NCBI RefSeq assembly: GCF_024763615.1 | Contig: NC_077224.1 | Coordinates: 35,288,712 to 35,352,711 of the forward strand | From: Phlebotomus papatasi | Lineage: Eukaryota > Arthropoda > Insecta > Diptera > Psychodidae | Direction of reading: 5' to 3' | DNA length: 64,000 nucleotides | Part shown: piece after piece, positions 10,152-21,100 of the stretch | Layout: each line of letters starts with the position of its first letter | Numbering within the stretch: position 1 is the first letter of the stretch | The notes under the pieces: generated by a model | Database searches by the model: none | What the model was told of the DNA's origin: nothing | The model's input: only the letters and a program-made list of their open reading frames with translations | Position numbers and translations under genes: made by a program

Positions 10152-11585
10152 TTAATTCTGCATCTGCTCATCTAGAGTCTTGGTCATCCATTCAGGCTCT
10201 GCATTGCCAATCTTCTCGATAATTCCATTGACTTGGTAGCACAGGGACTGGATCTGCTTGTCCCACTGCGGCAGAATCTCACGCGTCTCGAAATGCACAA
10301 TCCCATCAATCTGATCGATGTAGCCATTCATGCGTCCTTCCGTGATCATCTGACTGGCAATGCGTTCTGCTTTGTTAGGCGAAATCTCCAGCAGAGCTCC
10401 TAGCTCGACGAATGTGATGTTGTTGTAGAGCTTACTGGCCGATAGGAGATTGTGCTCGAAGACGGCACGATCGAGAATGGACGAGCCATCGAGGGTACTG
10501 GCTTTCTGATGCAACTGCAGCAATGCTTCAAATTCTTCCAGTTCAGACCGTCGGATAATCCTGTCGAGGTACATCTTCTCGAGAATTGAGTAGGCCGGAA
10601 GATGTTGGCAGCGTTCATCTTTGAAAAGTGTGGCCAGCATTCGAGATCTCTGCTGTCCGGCTGAGGCGAGAATTGTGCAAATGAGGGCCTTCTTGAGAGC
10701 CGTCATACGCTCTTCCTCATCCACAATGGTCCTGTACGACAGTTCATTGTACCTCTGAGCCGCCTCAATGAACTTCCTCCGATAGTCCAGGACTCGAGCA
10801 TAGCAGACTTTGTAGAGGATCTGCAACTTCTCACTCTTGGTTTCTGCCTGAAGTAGGGATGCTCTATTGATGTAGGCTTCAGCCTGCACAGGATCATCGT
10901 CCTCCAGGTAGAGTCGAGCAATTTTCAAGTACGTCTCCAACTTGTAGTCCACCGAGTACTGCTTCTGACCAGTTTCCAGGGGTATTCCTACGAGGACATT
11001 GGCTGATTCTCGCCAATTCTGCTGGCGTTCGTAGATCTTGGCAAGATGCTGACGGATACTGGCTACTTGCTCCTCAAATGAGATCACACGGGGCTGCACT
11101 TTGTCGAGTGTAAAGTGAGAAATGACTTTGGAAGTGTCATCCGGAAGTTTGGTCAAATGTACGGCGACATCGGTGAGAATCTGACGGGATATCACGAGGC
11201 TGACATGTTCATTGACGACTGGAAATACAAATTTTATTTATAAACTGAATAATTACGCTGCAATTCTCAATTTACTGGATTCTATAAACAACTTCAAAGT
11301 GTCGGCAACATCGGAGCCGCTCTTTGCCAAAATAGCTTCCAGGATGGATCGGTATCTGTAAACAATGGTATAGGTAAATCATAAGAACACAAACTACAGC
11401 ATTTTAATCCAAGAAGCTTAATATTGCGATGGGAAAAGCGAGAAAATTAAATTTTCTTGCGAAGTTTGAGGTTATGTGAGGGATTACTTGTCTGCCTGCT
11501 CTTTATGTGTCCCTGTAAAGTTAACCAGGGACACTAGCATTTGCCGCAGCGTTGATACGGACAATTGCCCATCCACTGCACTCAT
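10152..11585 (-). CDS. CSN4: COP9 signalosome complex subunit 4
   Basis: CSN4 is a PCI-domain scaffold subunit of the COP9 signalosome, which removes NEDD8 from cullins and so tunes cullin-RING ubiquitin ligases. Exons on the minus strand: 11585-11488 (ATG), 11355-11276 and 11218-10152 (stop TAA at 10154-10152). Splice sites are GTAATC...TTACAG and GTAAAT...TTCCAG. The 1245 coding bases give 414 residues, close to the usual ~406. Long runs match the human protein from memory: IQPRVISFEEQVASIRQHLA-type (here VQPRVISFEEQVASIRQHLA), NVLVGIPLETGQKQY, YLKIARLYLEDDDPVQAEAY and MITEGRMNG.IDQIDGIVHFE near the C-terminus within the PCI/winged-helix region. Its start lies about 175 bases from the polyA signal of RNF121 on the same strand, so the two genes are tightly tandem. 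Confidence 0.96.
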
Positions 11586-11759
11586 TTTCAATCTCTTTTT
11601 CGTGGAAATCGCTAAAAAATACCCCGGAAAACACTCAAACAAAAATATCTCCCGTGCAAACAATTTATGACATTTGATGGGCGAAAAATGGCGAATTTCG
11701 CCACCAGCAAAAACAATCATTTTTCTGTTGCTCGACGGATCCATCAAATAAATTATGTT

Positions 11760-11765
11760 TTTATT
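11760..11765 (-). terminator. Putative polyadenylation signal of RNF121
   Basis: TTTATT on the plus strand gives AATAAA on the minus strand, 74 bases beyond the RNF121 stop. It leaves less than 180 bases before the CSN4 start codon. Confidence 0.5.
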
Positions 11766-11838
11766 AAATGTTTGAAAATTAAGAAATTCTCAGTGAATCA
11801 CAAAAAATATAAAGTTTCTTACACAGAGAGAATTTGCA

Positions 11839-12981
11839 CTATTCCAGTCCTAAGAGCCAATTGATCCCATGGACTATCAGGAGGATAAATGGTTGCCACG
11901 CCACCAGCCACCTGATCCAGTCCAAGAGTTGACCATACAGCACATGTGGCTTTTCCCAGGGATTGCAGAAAATCTTCTTTAGATCAACTTTTTCCTTGCA
12001 GTAGGGACAAGTTTGCTTTTTGCCCACAATACACCAGCCACGGATGCAGAATTCATGGAATACATGCTCACAACTCAACTTGTACGTGTTCTCAATCACA
12101 CCAGTCTCATTTTCATCCACAAGAAGATGATTTCCACAAACAGCACAAACATTCTTTTCTAAACTACGCGTTGGCATGCCCTGAGGTGTGTAGTACTGCA
12201 AAAAAAGGAATAGCGCTTTAAGTCGCTTCCGGAACATAATTTTTTCTCAGGCAATTCTCACCCCAATATGTGCTGCCATCTTATCAGCACATATCTCGGA
12301 AATATCACGTCCTAAGACTCCATAGTAGAGACCATAGAAAACAAACATAAGGCCACAATCCATCCAAATATGTGGCGCTTGATTGAACACAAAGTTCAGT
12401 CCGAAGAAGGTCATCATCATGATGATGTACCCAACAATTCCCAAGGCATAACTCAATTTGTAGATAAAATAAAACCATTTGTACACTAGCCTGGGAGTTG
12501 TCCCGGAAATGGGCTTTACAAGGGCCTTTCTCATCACTAACCCCGTAATTGCTGTAAATACCAACCAGGTAAATATGAATCTCAGCCACTCATTCCTCAG
12601 ACTAATCACCGGTGGAACTATCCATAAGCCCACAAGTGTAACGAGCTGCAAAACAAAAGGAAACCCCTCTCAGTAATCCAATTAACTTCCCCCCAATATT
12701 CCTCATTCTTACAGAATACGATTTATAGTGCCGCTTCTTCCACTCCACGAGGACAATTTGGGCAATAACTAGGGTAATCAGGAGGATAAAAACCATCTCT
12801 GCATGCATAGATTCATGTCCTTTGTGCTTCTCATGGAGTTTCATGTGCTCCAAACGAAGTTTTTCCTCAGAAGTCAACTCATCGATCGACTGAAAATGAA
12901 AATTTTGTAAACAATCAGCTTTTCTTCAATTTTCTCTAAATTCCTTACCTTATTCAAATCTACCGGCTCGTGCAGATTCAT
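11839..12981 (-). CDS. RNF121: RNF121-like multi-pass RING E3 ubiquitin ligase
   Basis: RNF121/RNF175 proteins are ER/Golgi membrane RING ligases. Four minus-strand exons: 12981-12949 (11 codons), 12889-12713 (59), 12645-12262 (128) and 12195-11839 (118 plus TAG), all phase 0, giving 316 residues. Introns are short (59-67 bp) with GTAAGG/GTAAGA/GTGAGA donors. Exon 2 has KHKGHESMHAEMVFILL, exon 3 the membrane core with TTPRLVYKWF and FYGLYYGVLGRD, all family signatures. The RING in exon 4 has ligands at about C215, C218, C240, H242/H245, C248, C261 and C264, ending VGKKQTCPYCKEKVDLKK. After the RING come NPWEKPHVLYGQLLDW and a last hydrophobic segment ending LLGLE, as in human RNF121 (from memory). 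Several transmembrane stretches are visible (about residues 30-50, 68-90, 95-115, 130-185). Confidence 0.95.
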
Positions 12982-13378
12982 GTTTAGTTGAACTTGGAAC
13001 AATTTGCAATAGAAAATTTGGTGAAAAAAGTAATTTTAGAGCAATTTCTTTTGATAAAACACCCGCAGAGCAGTAGAAAACCATAACCTCAATTTCTTAT
13101 CAGCTGATGATTCAGGGCAGCCAACTTTGGATAAATTTAAAGGGCTTTCGTCTGTTACCCGGCTAACCGCGGCTAACACAGTGTTAAACAACTGCAGCGA
13201 AGGGGTAACTCATAAGGAAAAAAAATCCTATGTAATTTTCAAAAATATATTCCATGTTTCCTTGTCTTTCGCTTTTGTTTTAATTTTTTATCACAATAAA
13301 AATTTAATTCTGCGATTCTCACATCGACGTGTTTGTGCTTTTTCAAAAAAAAATCCGCGATTCCATAAATTATTTCCT
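12982..13378. other. RNF121 5' flank
   Basis: No gene recognised. The first ~30 bases upstream of the ATG are ordinary A-rich 5' UTR-like sequence. The adjacent ORF at 13127 has no recognisable motif and runs into a repeat. Confidence 0.35.
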
Positions 13379-13620
13379 GGGGGTAAATTCTGTAAGTTTG
13401 TGACGTGAGAAGTATGGGAAAAATACCGAAATTTGTCACTTAAATGGCTTAAGTGTGATTCTCCATGCCCATTTTTGTGACATTTCTCACGATATTTTCG
13501 TGACACTAACTACAGAATGATGGTCCAGTGACTCAAAAATTATTCGGAGAACAAAGTGGTCGATTTTTTTCGTGAGTGTCGCTGATGATCAACTCACGAA
13601 AATTAGAGAATTTACCCCCT
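13379..13620. mobile_element. Small MITE with GGGGGTAAATTCT ends
   Basis: Starts GGGGGTAAATTCTGTAAGTT and ends TTAGAGAATTTACCCCC (inverted). Internal words TTTGTGACGTGAGAAG and CTCACGAAAA continue the imperfect hairpin. Right beside TTAA element copy B. Confidence 0.55.
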
Positions 13621-13639
13621 GTATTGTTTCTGGGCTGAA

Positions 13640-14637
13640 TTAACCCATTTAATCAATGTACCAGAAATACTTGATATAGAATGTTCATATTTTGGGATTA
13701 GTTTCCTACAGAATAATAGATGAATTTTTTGAAAAGAAAAAAAATATCTCTTATGGGGTCGCGGAGAGCCTCTGTCAAACACACAACTTAACGGTCAGTG
13801 ATTTTAAATTCTGTGCATTAATTCATTACAAACTTTATTGCTTTAGATAGGGTAATTATCCAAGAACACAAATTGGCAAATAAAATTCAAATCAGGAAAG
13901 AGGACAGAGGCTAATTTTAACAAATTCGCCGGGATGTCGCATTTTCCGTCCGCGATTTTGAGCAAAAATTTTGCATGACCTTCCGTGAAGCAAGAAAACT
14001 ATATTTTGATCTCTGTCGGCTCTGTCGGACTATTTTTCCCAAGCAATTCAAAAATTAAAGTTACTAAAAACCCAGTCCCGACAGCAATTTGAATAAAATT
14101 TCCCAGGAATATATAATTTAAGTGTGTTTTCACATTTATCTGACTAAATCTCACAATGTAAACAAAAAAACGGATACACAAGCGATCAGCACGATCTACT
14201 CATCCCTGTTGCACAGAGTTAGACAGAGATAGGGGAGGAGGAACAGAGAAGAGGATACCTTCTACATCTGTGATGAAAGCTGACATCGATCAGCTGATTC
14301 ATTCTTGGTGGAAAAGCCAATGGTCGAGTTACTGGAGAAGTCTGTGGTGCAAGTGGTGGTAACGAAAGATTGTGACATTTTTTTCCCGAATTTTCCGTGT
14401 AAGTGTTTTTTAAGATTGTTATTATTGTTTGTAAAAATATTTTTCAAAAATTGTCCAAAATTTGTTAAAAATGCATTTGTAGACCTGAGGAAGGAGGAAA
14501 TCTGCCTCCGAAACGTTATATGAGAGAATAAAGGAGAAGAAAGAACAAAGGTCATCACCGTGTAAAATTTTCTTTATATAATTTAAAATCACTCAATTTC
14601 CGTATGATGTATAATACCATAGTAAGGAATGGGTTAA
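13640..14637 (-). mobile_element. piggyBac-like element (copy B), TTAA-flanked, non-autonomous
   Basis: Begins TTAACCCATTTAATCAATGT and ends ATAGTAAGGAATGGGTTAA, with TTAA on both sides. Its first ~140 bases match the inverted right end of copy A (8345-8486) and its last ~37 the inverted left end (6912-6950). It is therefore an inverted, internally different derivative without transposase. The middle (14190-14560) is unlike copy A and contains GACCTGAGGAAGGAGGAAAT / CCGAAACG, perhaps another insertion. Confidence 0.75.
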
Positions 14638-15477
14638 AGTTTGCGTTTCTACAGTTTATCAGGTTTGTCAAGAATGTGTGAGTTTCAGATGCAAAAATAC
14701 TTTTAGAAAATTTTTGTATTTTTTCATCTGGTTCACTAAACGAACAACAAACAAATGGGTTTTCAGAATGGTCTATATGAAGTAAATTTGCAACGATTTT
14801 TGTGGCAAACAAAGTTGAAAAGCAGCAAGTTGAATTTTCGTAGTTGAAAAGCAATGTAAGTGGAATTTTCCTCTAAAAGTTCCATTGAAATTACACGAAA
14901 TATAAAAAAGAAGAAAATTAAGTTCAACAGATTTGAAAGTTGAACTTTATGCAGCAACAATCGGTTGAAACATTACTACGATAATCGTATTAATCCTATT
15001 ACACACAATAACTCTAGCAATATTCAATCAATCAAATTAATGAAGTTTATGCTATTTTGTTGTTTCACTTTATTACTATTATATAGTAAATAGAACTCAA
15101 CTTGCGAATTTCATCTAGTTTGCATTGAAAACTAAAATCTATTTAAAAAAAAACACTAAAAATTTTAATTGAATGAGAAAAAATTTGCCAAAAACATTCT
15201 TGCGATTAAAGCGCAGTCGGTGACTATAGAACAGGAGTGTGCAAGAACCGTTGAATCCGAATAAACATAAAAAAAAAGTTTATTAAGATTGTGAACTCAA
15301 AAATCGTGCGAAATGTCTTTGTGCACTAATAAAGTTTGCATAAGTGCTGAATATTTCTTTGAAATAAAACACAATAACAATAACGCTGTAGCCATTTCCA
15401 TATCGTTAGCATTAGCACCTTATGTTTGAGAACTGCTGACCAGTCAGTATATTTTTGCTGATCGATTCAGCAAAAAT
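14638..15477. other. AT-rich spacer
   Basis: No gene or named repeat recognised. ORFs here are short and low-complexity. Confidence 0.3.
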
Positions 15478-15648
15478 ATGCTGAAAACGCTGCTTGTTTT
15501 AGCTATCTGTGCTCTCTGCGTTGCTAAAGAGCACGGTTTAATGTCTATGAATATCCCTTATCCGGGTGAAATTTTGGAAGCGAGAGTCTACTGTAATTAT
15601 AAACGAAAACCGTCCAAAAAACCAAGTTTCCATTGGAAAGTAATTTAA
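15478..15648 (+). CDS. Possible small secreted peptide (56 aa)
   Basis: An ATG opens a 56-residue ORF beginning MLKTLLVLAICALCVAKEHG, a textbook signal peptide with probable cleavage after CVA. A basic tail of about 40 residues follows (NYKRKPSKKPSFHW). The mature part has one cysteine. AATAAA starts one base after the TAA stop (15649-15654), which is oddly close. Alternatively the AAAG|GTAATT at 15640 is a splice donor and this is only a first exon. I do not recognise the family. It may be a real gene or a chance signal-like ORF. Confidence 0.35.
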   Translation: MLKTLLVLAICALCVAKEHGLMSMNIPYPGEILEARVYCNYKRKPSKKPSFHWKVI

Positions 15649-15654
15649 AATAAA

Positions 15655-16357
15655 GTGGTTATTTTTCGGGATATTTTTTTATGAACACTTTTAAGTCCAA
15701 GACCAGAAATTTCGCAGCAGAAATTCACGACATATTTATGTTTCCTGTTTTTTCGTGAGATGTTAAAACTTTCTTACTGTCTTATCAAAGTCAGTCTTAA
15801 TTTAAAGAAAAAGTGTCGTTTCTTTAGTTTTTTCTTGCATGTAATACAATGATAAGTTTTTTCTTATTAAAAAAATTAAAACTTCTAAAAGAAGTCAAGG
15901 GCTTATAGCTTATCATGAATTTTATTTTAAAAATATTTTGAATTTAAATTATTACATATTTTTAATATTGCCCTGAAAAATGAACACGGATTTTCTAATA
16001 CAAACACAAACTCAGAAGTGAATTTTCATCAAATGTTTATTCTCAGTAAATTATTACAAAAAAATTTAAGTCTAATTATAATTTAATTATTTAATTAAAA
16101 TATAATCTAATTAAATTTAATGAACCTTACTCACTTTCAGTTTTTTTTTACATAGGTACACACGGCTCTTCTTTATCCGGCGGACTGGGGGACAAAATGA
16201 CATTTAGGTTTTTTGAATGATCAACGGTTTTTATATTTTGTTTGTGCTGTGTGAATTTATTTTCTGTCTGACACAAAACAAGAGATTTTTTTTCATGGTG
16301 TTTCTAATGCTTCTTTTTTTTATCACAATTAAGTATTAAAAACTTCGATTGATAATA
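15655..16357. other. AT-rich spacer
   Basis: Runs of TTAAATTATTTAATTAAAATATAATC type around 16060-16130. No gene seen. Confidence 0.3.
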
Positions 16358-17479
16358 CAGTAGAGTCTCTCAAATCTGAATCTCTCAAATTCGAACGACG
16401 TTTGGATTCAAAATGTCAATTGTGAGGTTATGTTAGAAAGTTCGTATTCTTGATGAATGAAAATCATATTTATGTGCTTCTTCCTGAGTGTTTACATACA
16501 TTATGGTCGTGTAAAATGAAAAGGAAGTATGTTACCGCTAAGACTTGCGAGAAAGTACGGGAATTTGATTCAAAGTACAATTTAATCTCACACAAATTTC
16601 GTTAATTTTGAAAAAATCGTTCGAATTTGGGAGGTGAGAAATGTCAAAAATACCCCCCGAGCGTTCGAATTTAACACTTGGAAGGACCCTAGTGGCAGCC
16701 ACTGCCAATTTAATTTTCAATTTTATTCTTTATAGTGAAGAATATATTATTTCGCCTGGAGACCCGATTGAATGCGTGCAGAATTTATCTGGCTATTTTT
16801 TCGTTATAAAATTTTTAATAAAAATTAAATATTAATGTAAATATATTGCAAAAACAAAAAACTGCACTCGGAAGGACCAAGTGGCAGTAGCTGCCATATG
16901 CATTTTATATGGCAGTTTGACGTTCTGCAGATGTAATTTTCTTGATTGTTAGTGTATAAAAGCCTTAAAAGAACAAATTGAAAGTGTTTTTGCAAATTAT
17001 TGAGAAGAATTATGGGAAATATTGAATTGGGAAATATGTATGAAATATGAATAGTTATGGGAATTATTCAATTTTTCTCTTATTTACCAAAGCTCAAAAT
17101 CCATTTTGTTAAGCGAAGTTAATAGAAAATAGTTAATAGTATTAACTATTGTTCATATGTAGAATTTTTGCTTTGAAAAATAAGAGAAAAATTTAAATAT
17201 TCAAAGGCTGCCGCATTCAAAGGCAGACCACTTTCCCTGACGCCATGATTCTGATAAAAATGAAAACATCGAATGGTTAAAAATCTTTAGATACAGTACC
17301 CAAGGAGGTGAAATTTCTGATTCAGACACCAGAAAAGAACTGACTAAAGCTCCGAATGTTAAAATATATGTAAAAATATTAAAATATTATGTAAAATCCG
17401 ATAAGTGGCAGCGGCTGCCACTTGGTCCTTCCGTGACACTTTTAGTTAGGGTTCTTCGAAGTGTTAAGAGACTCTACTG
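16358..17479. mobile_element. Pogo-like element, CAGTAGAGTCTCT ends, TA-flanked, with nested repeats
   Basis: Starts CAGTAGAGTCTCTCAAATCT and ends AAGAGACTCTACTG with TA on both sides, the terminus type common in pogo/Tigger-related Tc1/mariner elements. It encloses copies of another inverted repeat (GGAAGGACC.AGTGGCAG...) at 16674, 16868 and, inverted, 17404-17434. Those probably mark a MITE inserted at about 16864-17436. No transposase remains. Confidence 0.6.
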
Positions 17480-17483
17480 TATA

Positions 17484-17816
17484 CAGTGCCCGCTTCGTAA
17501 TCCGGATGATTGGGAGACAATATGACAGATGTCCGCTTCGTAATCCGGATGGATTTTTTGAATTTGTTCAACGTCTCGAAAATATAATACAATTTTTTTT
17601 TCTAGAATTAGAATAAAAGTTTTAAAGAAGCTTAAAAAGACATAATTAGAGAATTCTATGCTATTATACTTCATTTATTGAACAAAAATATCACAGGATA
17701 ATTCATTTTCATTGCTGAATACTCGTGCATACATAACCTCAAAATGATTTTAAATGTAACCGAACCGTTGATAACTCGTCTGGATTACGGCGATCCGGAT
17801 TAGAGAGCGGGCACTG
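17484..17816. mobile_element. MITE family E (CAGTGCCCGC ends), TA-flanked
   Basis: 333-bp element, left end CAGTGCCCGCTTCGTAATCC and right end GATTAGAGAGCGGGCACTG, flanked by TA. It abuts the preceding element (only TATA between them). Two relatives, in the opposite orientation, are at 33666-34592 and 34671-34959. Confidence 0.7.
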
Positions 17817-18165
17817 TACTTTACACTCTGGAGAAACTTCATGTTTAGTAAAAATAATTTTGAATACATCAACCGCCAGTGTTTGGCAGCTGTCAACCGG
17901 ATAGCGGTGCCGGATAACGAAAAGCCGTGTGTAATTTTTTATTTGCGTGATGAAATTTATTTCATGCATATGAAGCGATGAAACACGAAACATGAAGGAA
18001 ACAAAGGAGAAACAATTGCCTTGCAAGCAAGTAAAAACGCAGTTGGCAGCAATGATTTTGACATTAAAGAAATTGCCGATTTTGAGGTTATCTCCTTGTA
18101 AAATATATTTTTGTGTTGCCCTTTTTTATAGTTTGCCTAAAAAATAGCCAAAAAATCATAAGAAA

Positions 18166-21100
18166 ATGCCCAATTTAGTGAAATTTGGTGTGAAAACGTG
18201 TTACTATCTGCAATGGCGAAACCTCCCGGTGATGTCTTCGCTCAACAGTGAGTAGATTTGCTGGAGAAAAATGCGTGGGGTTTCCATGGTCAGCGCACTT
18301 CAATTATGTAATTCCAATGATTTTTGCCTTTGGCAGGGACACAAATTGCCAGGCGCTACTACTCGAAACACGTGAAAAATGATACGGTAAAAGTGAAGAA
18401 AGGTCAAGAGAAAAATATTAACAAGGTGTCAGGCAAATTCATTTTTCCCATAACAAAATGCCCTGAAGTACCATCAGCACCCTGTCCTCCGGACCCTGAT
18501 CATCAGTCAAAGGTTCACTAATTTCATTGTTCATGTGCTTTGGCTTGCTAACGATATCGTGGGGATTATTGATTGTTGGGAAGTTTCTTATGAGGACAAT
18601 TTTGTGGGTTTTTTTTTCGTGCTTGCAGAAACCTTTAGGTGATAGAACGAAAATCCTTCAGATTGAGCAACCATCTGCTGGCCGGACAATTACTCTCTCT
18701 GTGCCAGATTTCAAAGAGTCTCAGGAGAAGAAGTCTGCGACGGAGACGCAGAATCAGGGATCGTCAGGGAGTGAGAAAGAGCCTCCGGAAGGTGGCAGCA
18801 ACAGGTTGTATTGGTTGCTGCTGGCGGTGATTGTGCTGGCTGGAGGTGCTGCTGTCCTTCAGAATTACAATATTTTTGAGTCAAAGGGTCCGGCCAAGGT
18901 GACAGATGAAGAAGAAAAGAAGAAACGCCGAGTACCTGCAACATCAGCAGAAATTCCCAAGGAGGTGCCATATCTCCTAATTGGCGGCGGAACGGCCAGT
19001 TTCGCTGCCTTCCGTGCCATAAAATCTCATGATCCCAAAGCAAAGGTCATGCTGATTACAGATGAACTCGAAATGCCCTATATGCGACCTCCACTGAGCA
19101 AAGAAATCTGGCAAAATACCGACTCCACCGGGAAATTGTCATTCAAGCAGTGGAATGGTGTTGAAAGGAGCATCTTCTACGAACCCGATGAATTCTATCT
19201 CCATCCAAAAGATCTCCTGGAGTCTCAAAATGGCGGAGTCTCTGTTGTCCGTGGCTACAGTGTCCAGCGACTGGATGTTGTGCAGAACACAGCAATCCTC
19301 AGCGATGGCACGGAAATTAAATATGGAAAAGTTCTCATAGCTCCTGGTTCAATTCCCAAAAACCTCGATGTTTTCTCTAGTGCTCCATTGGCCGTACAGA
19401 CCAAGGTGACCACATTCAAGACCATCGATGACTACCAGCGTCTCCTGGGTGTCCTGGACAAGGCCAAATCAATTGCAATTGTCGGCGGTGGATTTCTCGG
19501 CAGTGAACTTTCTTGCTCTATTGCGAAATTGGGCACAGGGAAGAAGCTGCAGATCTTTCAGATCTTTCACGAGACGGGCAATATGGGCAAAGTCTTGCCG
19601 GAATATCTGAGCAAATGGACGACAGAGAGGGTTCAAGAGGAAGGAGTTACTGTGCTGAGTGGGAATCAGGTCGTGAGGGCAGAAATGAGTGGGAAGCAGG
19701 TGAAATTGAGTTTAATTGATGGAAAGATTGTACTTGTGGATCATGTGGTGGTGGCAGCTGGATCAGAACCCAATACCTTGTTGGCTGAGAAGTCCAATCT
19801 GGAGCTGCATCCAGAAATGGGTGGATATATTGTCAACACCGAACTGCAGGCCAGGAGCAATGTCTACGTGGTAAGTCAATATTTAATTTTCCAAAATTTG
19901 GCCCAGAGTTGAATAAAAAAAAGTAATTATAGATGAGAGATTAATGAATTACAAATAATTAAAATTTAATTTTTTTTATGAATTTGGTGAATGTTTAATC
20001 CATTTTAACAAAATGTTGGACATTTTTTTCTATTTTTTCTCTTAAAAGCATTTAATAATATTATTTTGGTTTTTCAAAAATAAATTTGAAATATTACACA
20101 ATAATCGTGAAGAGGGAGCAATGAAGGAACCTTCACGCGTATCTATATAGGGCTTCTTTCGCAATTAAATTGGTGCTTATTGACAGTCCCCGGGGACTGG
20201 ACTGACTGATCTCGAGGCTAAATTCTTATCTCGCGGTCGTGACTGCACTCATTACAAAAATATAATTTTCAGCACCGGCCCTTTGTATCATTACAATGAA
20301 TATTGAGGGCCTGTCGACGATCAAAGATCTTTTTCGTGAACTTTGTGTAAAATATAAATGTGACGTAGTTTGTCTTCAGGAGACCCACGGAGGTCCCATG
20401 CAACGTCGACCAAGGATCAGTGGAATGAAATTGGTGATTGAGTGACCCTATGAGAGGTGTGATAGCTCCGTTTTTTGTAAAATCGAACATTTGGGGTCAA
20501 ATCGGTTGCGCCCACTGACTCGGTAACATACGTTTACAAGACCCCGGGAGAGGATTTTCAGTTCTTGGAACCGAGTAACTTCGCGACATCTCCTGTCCGC
20601 TTTGTTCTCGGCGACTTGAACTGTCAGAATGGTTAGAATACTCTCTGGGGCTACGGTACAATGAGCACAAATACGGAAGCTCTGGAGGAGTGGTTCGAGG
20701 GCAAGGGTAAGGTAGCTCGATGATTGACGATGCTAAATTAGCAGCATCTTTTACTACAGCGCAAGATGGCCACACGATTACAATCCTGGGTATGAATTCT
20801 GAGATGCTCTGAGAATTTCATTTGACAGTTGCTATGAAAGCTTCACGAAAGTTTCACAGAAAGCGATTCTAAGCGTTCGTGAAATTCTCGCGTGAAAAAC
20901 TCACTAGCCAATATATCGTCGGTTGCGTCGCGTCTACCTCTGTCGTATCTGCATTTCTTTTGTGTCAGCATTTCACGCCAAAGGGGACGTCTGTATTGTA
21001 GCTTGCCCCGAATGCAGATATAAAACAAATGCAGATACGACAGAGGTAGACGCAACCGATGATATTTCACCGAGATTTATTTCGGTGATACGAGTTTTCA

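Noticed and set aside
14262..14558. 98-codon minus and 72-codon plus ORFs inside piggyBac-like copy B
   Set aside because: Low-complexity translations with no resemblance to a transposase; the two strands overlap.
18527..18628. Upstream start of the AIF exon 3 frame (MFMCFGLLTISWG...)
   Set aside because: This open stretch is intron 2 read through; splicing 18512 to 18629 joins the conserved parts and removes it.
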